DNA from: Nitrosomonadaceae bacterium
GTDB taxonomy: Bacteria; Pseudomonadota; Gammaproteobacteria; Burkholderiales; Nitrosomonadaceae
Assembly: GCA_919902625.1 (NCBI GenBank)
Contig: CAKKRO010000063.1
Location: 1-15,306 of the forward strand
Direction of reading: 5' to 3'
DNA: 15,306 nt
The stretch's first letter is position 1. Every line of letters begins with the position of its first letter. A model generated the notes under the pieces. That model had not been told where the DNA came from. It did not search any database and worked only from the letters and a program-made list of their open reading frames with translations. Of the stretch, positions 14,260-15,306 are shown one piece after another. Position numbers and translations under genes: made by a program.

Positions 14260-15306
14260 ATGGAACAAACTCAGGACTTACAAGATAAATCAAATTTTCC
14301 GCCGGAACAATTTGATCAGATTACTGCGGCTGCCAGAATATTATGCGGGGGCGGCACTGTGGCATTTCCTACCGAAACTGTTTATGGTCTCGGTGCCGAT
14401 GTCACAAACCTGGACGCTATCGATAAAATCTATAAAATCAAACAGCGGCCCATTGATCATCCACTCATTGTTCATATCGGCAATATTTCCCATTTGCAAT
14501 ACTGGGCACAAGCAATACCTGAAACCGCTTGGAAGTTAGCCAACTACTTTTGGCCGGGGCCATTAACATTGATTCTGCAGCGTAGCCGCCATATACCCGA
14601 TAGCGTCACAGGTGGACAAGATACTGTGGGCTTACGCATACCAGCCCATCCTGTTGCGCTGGCTTTACTGGATGCATTGGGGCCGGACAAAGCGCTGGCG
14701 GCACCATCAGCCAACCGTTTTGGGCGGATCAGTCCCACAACAGCGACGCATGTGCAAGAAGAATTAGGTTCGGAAGTCGATATGATTCTGGATGGCGGCG
14801 CATGTGAAGTAGGCCTGGAAAGTACGATCATCAGCTTTTGTGATGCATCACCCAGAATCCTCCGTCCCGGTGGAATTACGTTATCTGCACTTGAGTCCAT
14901 ACTAAACAACCAAGTTATCTTAGCTCATAATATGATGAACCAAACGATACGTGCACCGGGATTATTGCCCGCGCATTATGCACCTACCACACCACTAAAA
15001 ATATATCCGGCAGAACAACTATGGCATGGCACATTAGCATTAGCCGCACAAGGTTTACGAACGCTGGTCATCACATGGTCAGATATACATCAATCACAAC
15101 CCCAAGGTCAATCAATCCAGCAATTCTCCATGCCTTCGGATCCTGTCGCTTACGGCAAGCAACTCTATGCAAAATTGCGCCAGTTTGATCAAGAAGCATT
15201 TGATTATATGATCGTGGAAGCACCACCGGATCATCCAGCCTGGTTAGCCATTACTGATCGCTTGCAGCGTGCAAGCCACAATTCATTTGACAGAAAACCA
15301 ACATAA
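14260..15306 (+). CDS. L-threonylcarbamoyladenylate synthase, Sua5 type
   Basis: The enzyme makes threonylcarbamoyl-AMP from threonine, bicarbonate and ATP, the first step of t6A37 modification of ANN-decoding tRNAs. The 348-residue protein is the long Sua5 form. The YrdC domain (about 17-210) has PTETVYGLG (37-45), KIKQRP (59-64), FWPGPLT (97-103), AAPSAN (147-152), ESTIISF (187-193) and LRPGGIT (201-207). The linker APGLLPAHYAP (232-242) then leads to a C-terminal Rossmann-like Sua5 domain (about 243-348). In E. coli the short TsaC does the same job without that domain. The ATG at 14260 has no strong ribosome binding site. It starts 69 bp after clsB with no terminator visible. The stop codon is the final triplet of the window, so the gene is complete. 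Confidence 0.95.
   Translation: MEQTQDLQDKSNFPPEQFDQITAAARILCGGGTVAFPTETVYGLGADVTNLDAIDKIYKIKQRPIDHPLIVHIGNISHLQYWAQAIPETAWKLANYFWPGPLTLILQRSRHIPDSVTGGQDTVGLRIPAHPVALALLDALGPDKALAAPSANRFGRISPTTATHVQEELGSEVDMILDGGACEVGLESTIISFCDASPRILRPGGITLSALESILNNQVILAHNMMNQTIRAPGLLPAHYAPTTPLKIYPAEQLWHGTLALAAQGLRTLVITWSDIHQSQPQGQSIQQFSMPSDPVAYGKQLYAKLRQFDQEAFDYMIVEAPPDHPAWLAITDRLQRASHNSFDRKPT

Noticed and set aside
14234..14539. Plus-strand 101-codon open frame overlapping the Sua5-type gene start
   Set aside because: It is out of frame with the well-conserved YrdC domain and has no recognisable family.

Overview
The window looks like core chromosome of a betaproteobacterium, probably a Nitrosomonas-type ammonia oxidiser. 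Three things suggest this: the lptC-lptA-lptB-rpoN-hpf-ptsN-hprK block on the minus strand (hprK directly after ptsN is characteristic of Betaproteobacteria), the moderately low GC content, and the style of the encoded proteins. The assignment to family or genus is inference; no rRNA gene is present to settle it.

Layout. (1) Positions 1-56 hold the last codons of guaA (GMP synthase), followed by a strong bidirectional terminator shared with a convergent minus-strand gene. That gene (260-1927) encodes an acidic VCBS-repeat protein with the appearance of a type I secretion substrate. Two of its repeat units are a nearly identical 300-bp tandem duplication. (2) Positions 1928-2797 are AT-rich and hold ynfA (minus), a 24-bp inverted repeat that looks like a miniature transposable element, and then rof (plus), a Rho-binding antiterminator homologue. 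(3) Positions 3183-4882 hold mutY and the 5-formyl-THF cyclo-ligase gene as a tight plus-strand pair. (4) Positions 4905-10842 form a long minus-strand run. Read in transcription order it is lptC, lptA, lptB (LPS export), rpoN (sigma-54), hpf (ribosome hibernation), ptsN and hprK (regulatory phosphotransfer) and ubiX (flavin prenyltransferase). A consensus extended -10 promoter lies upstream of lptC, inside a 9-bp-arm inverted repeat. (5) Positions 11065-15306 run on the plus strand: nadA (quinolinate synthase), an EEP-fold phosphatase/nuclease gene translationally coupled to a ClsB-type cardiolipin synthase gene, and a full-length Sua5-type threonylcarbamoyl-AMP synthase gene whose stop codon is the last triplet of the window.

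How the genes work together. lptCAB encode the periplasmic and inner-membrane-associated parts of the LPS export bridge. rpoN, hpf, ptsN and hprK form the conserved nitrogen/carbon-status and stationary-phase module that usually sits downstream of lptB. The EEP and cardiolipin synthase pair mirrors ybhP-ybhO (clsB) of E. coli. Most of the window is housekeeping sequence. The accessory-looking parts are the VCBS-protein gene with its AT-rich flank and the inverted-repeat element between ynfA and rof. I found no CRISPR array, tRNA, rRNA, prophage, intact insertion sequence or obviously new multi-gene system.
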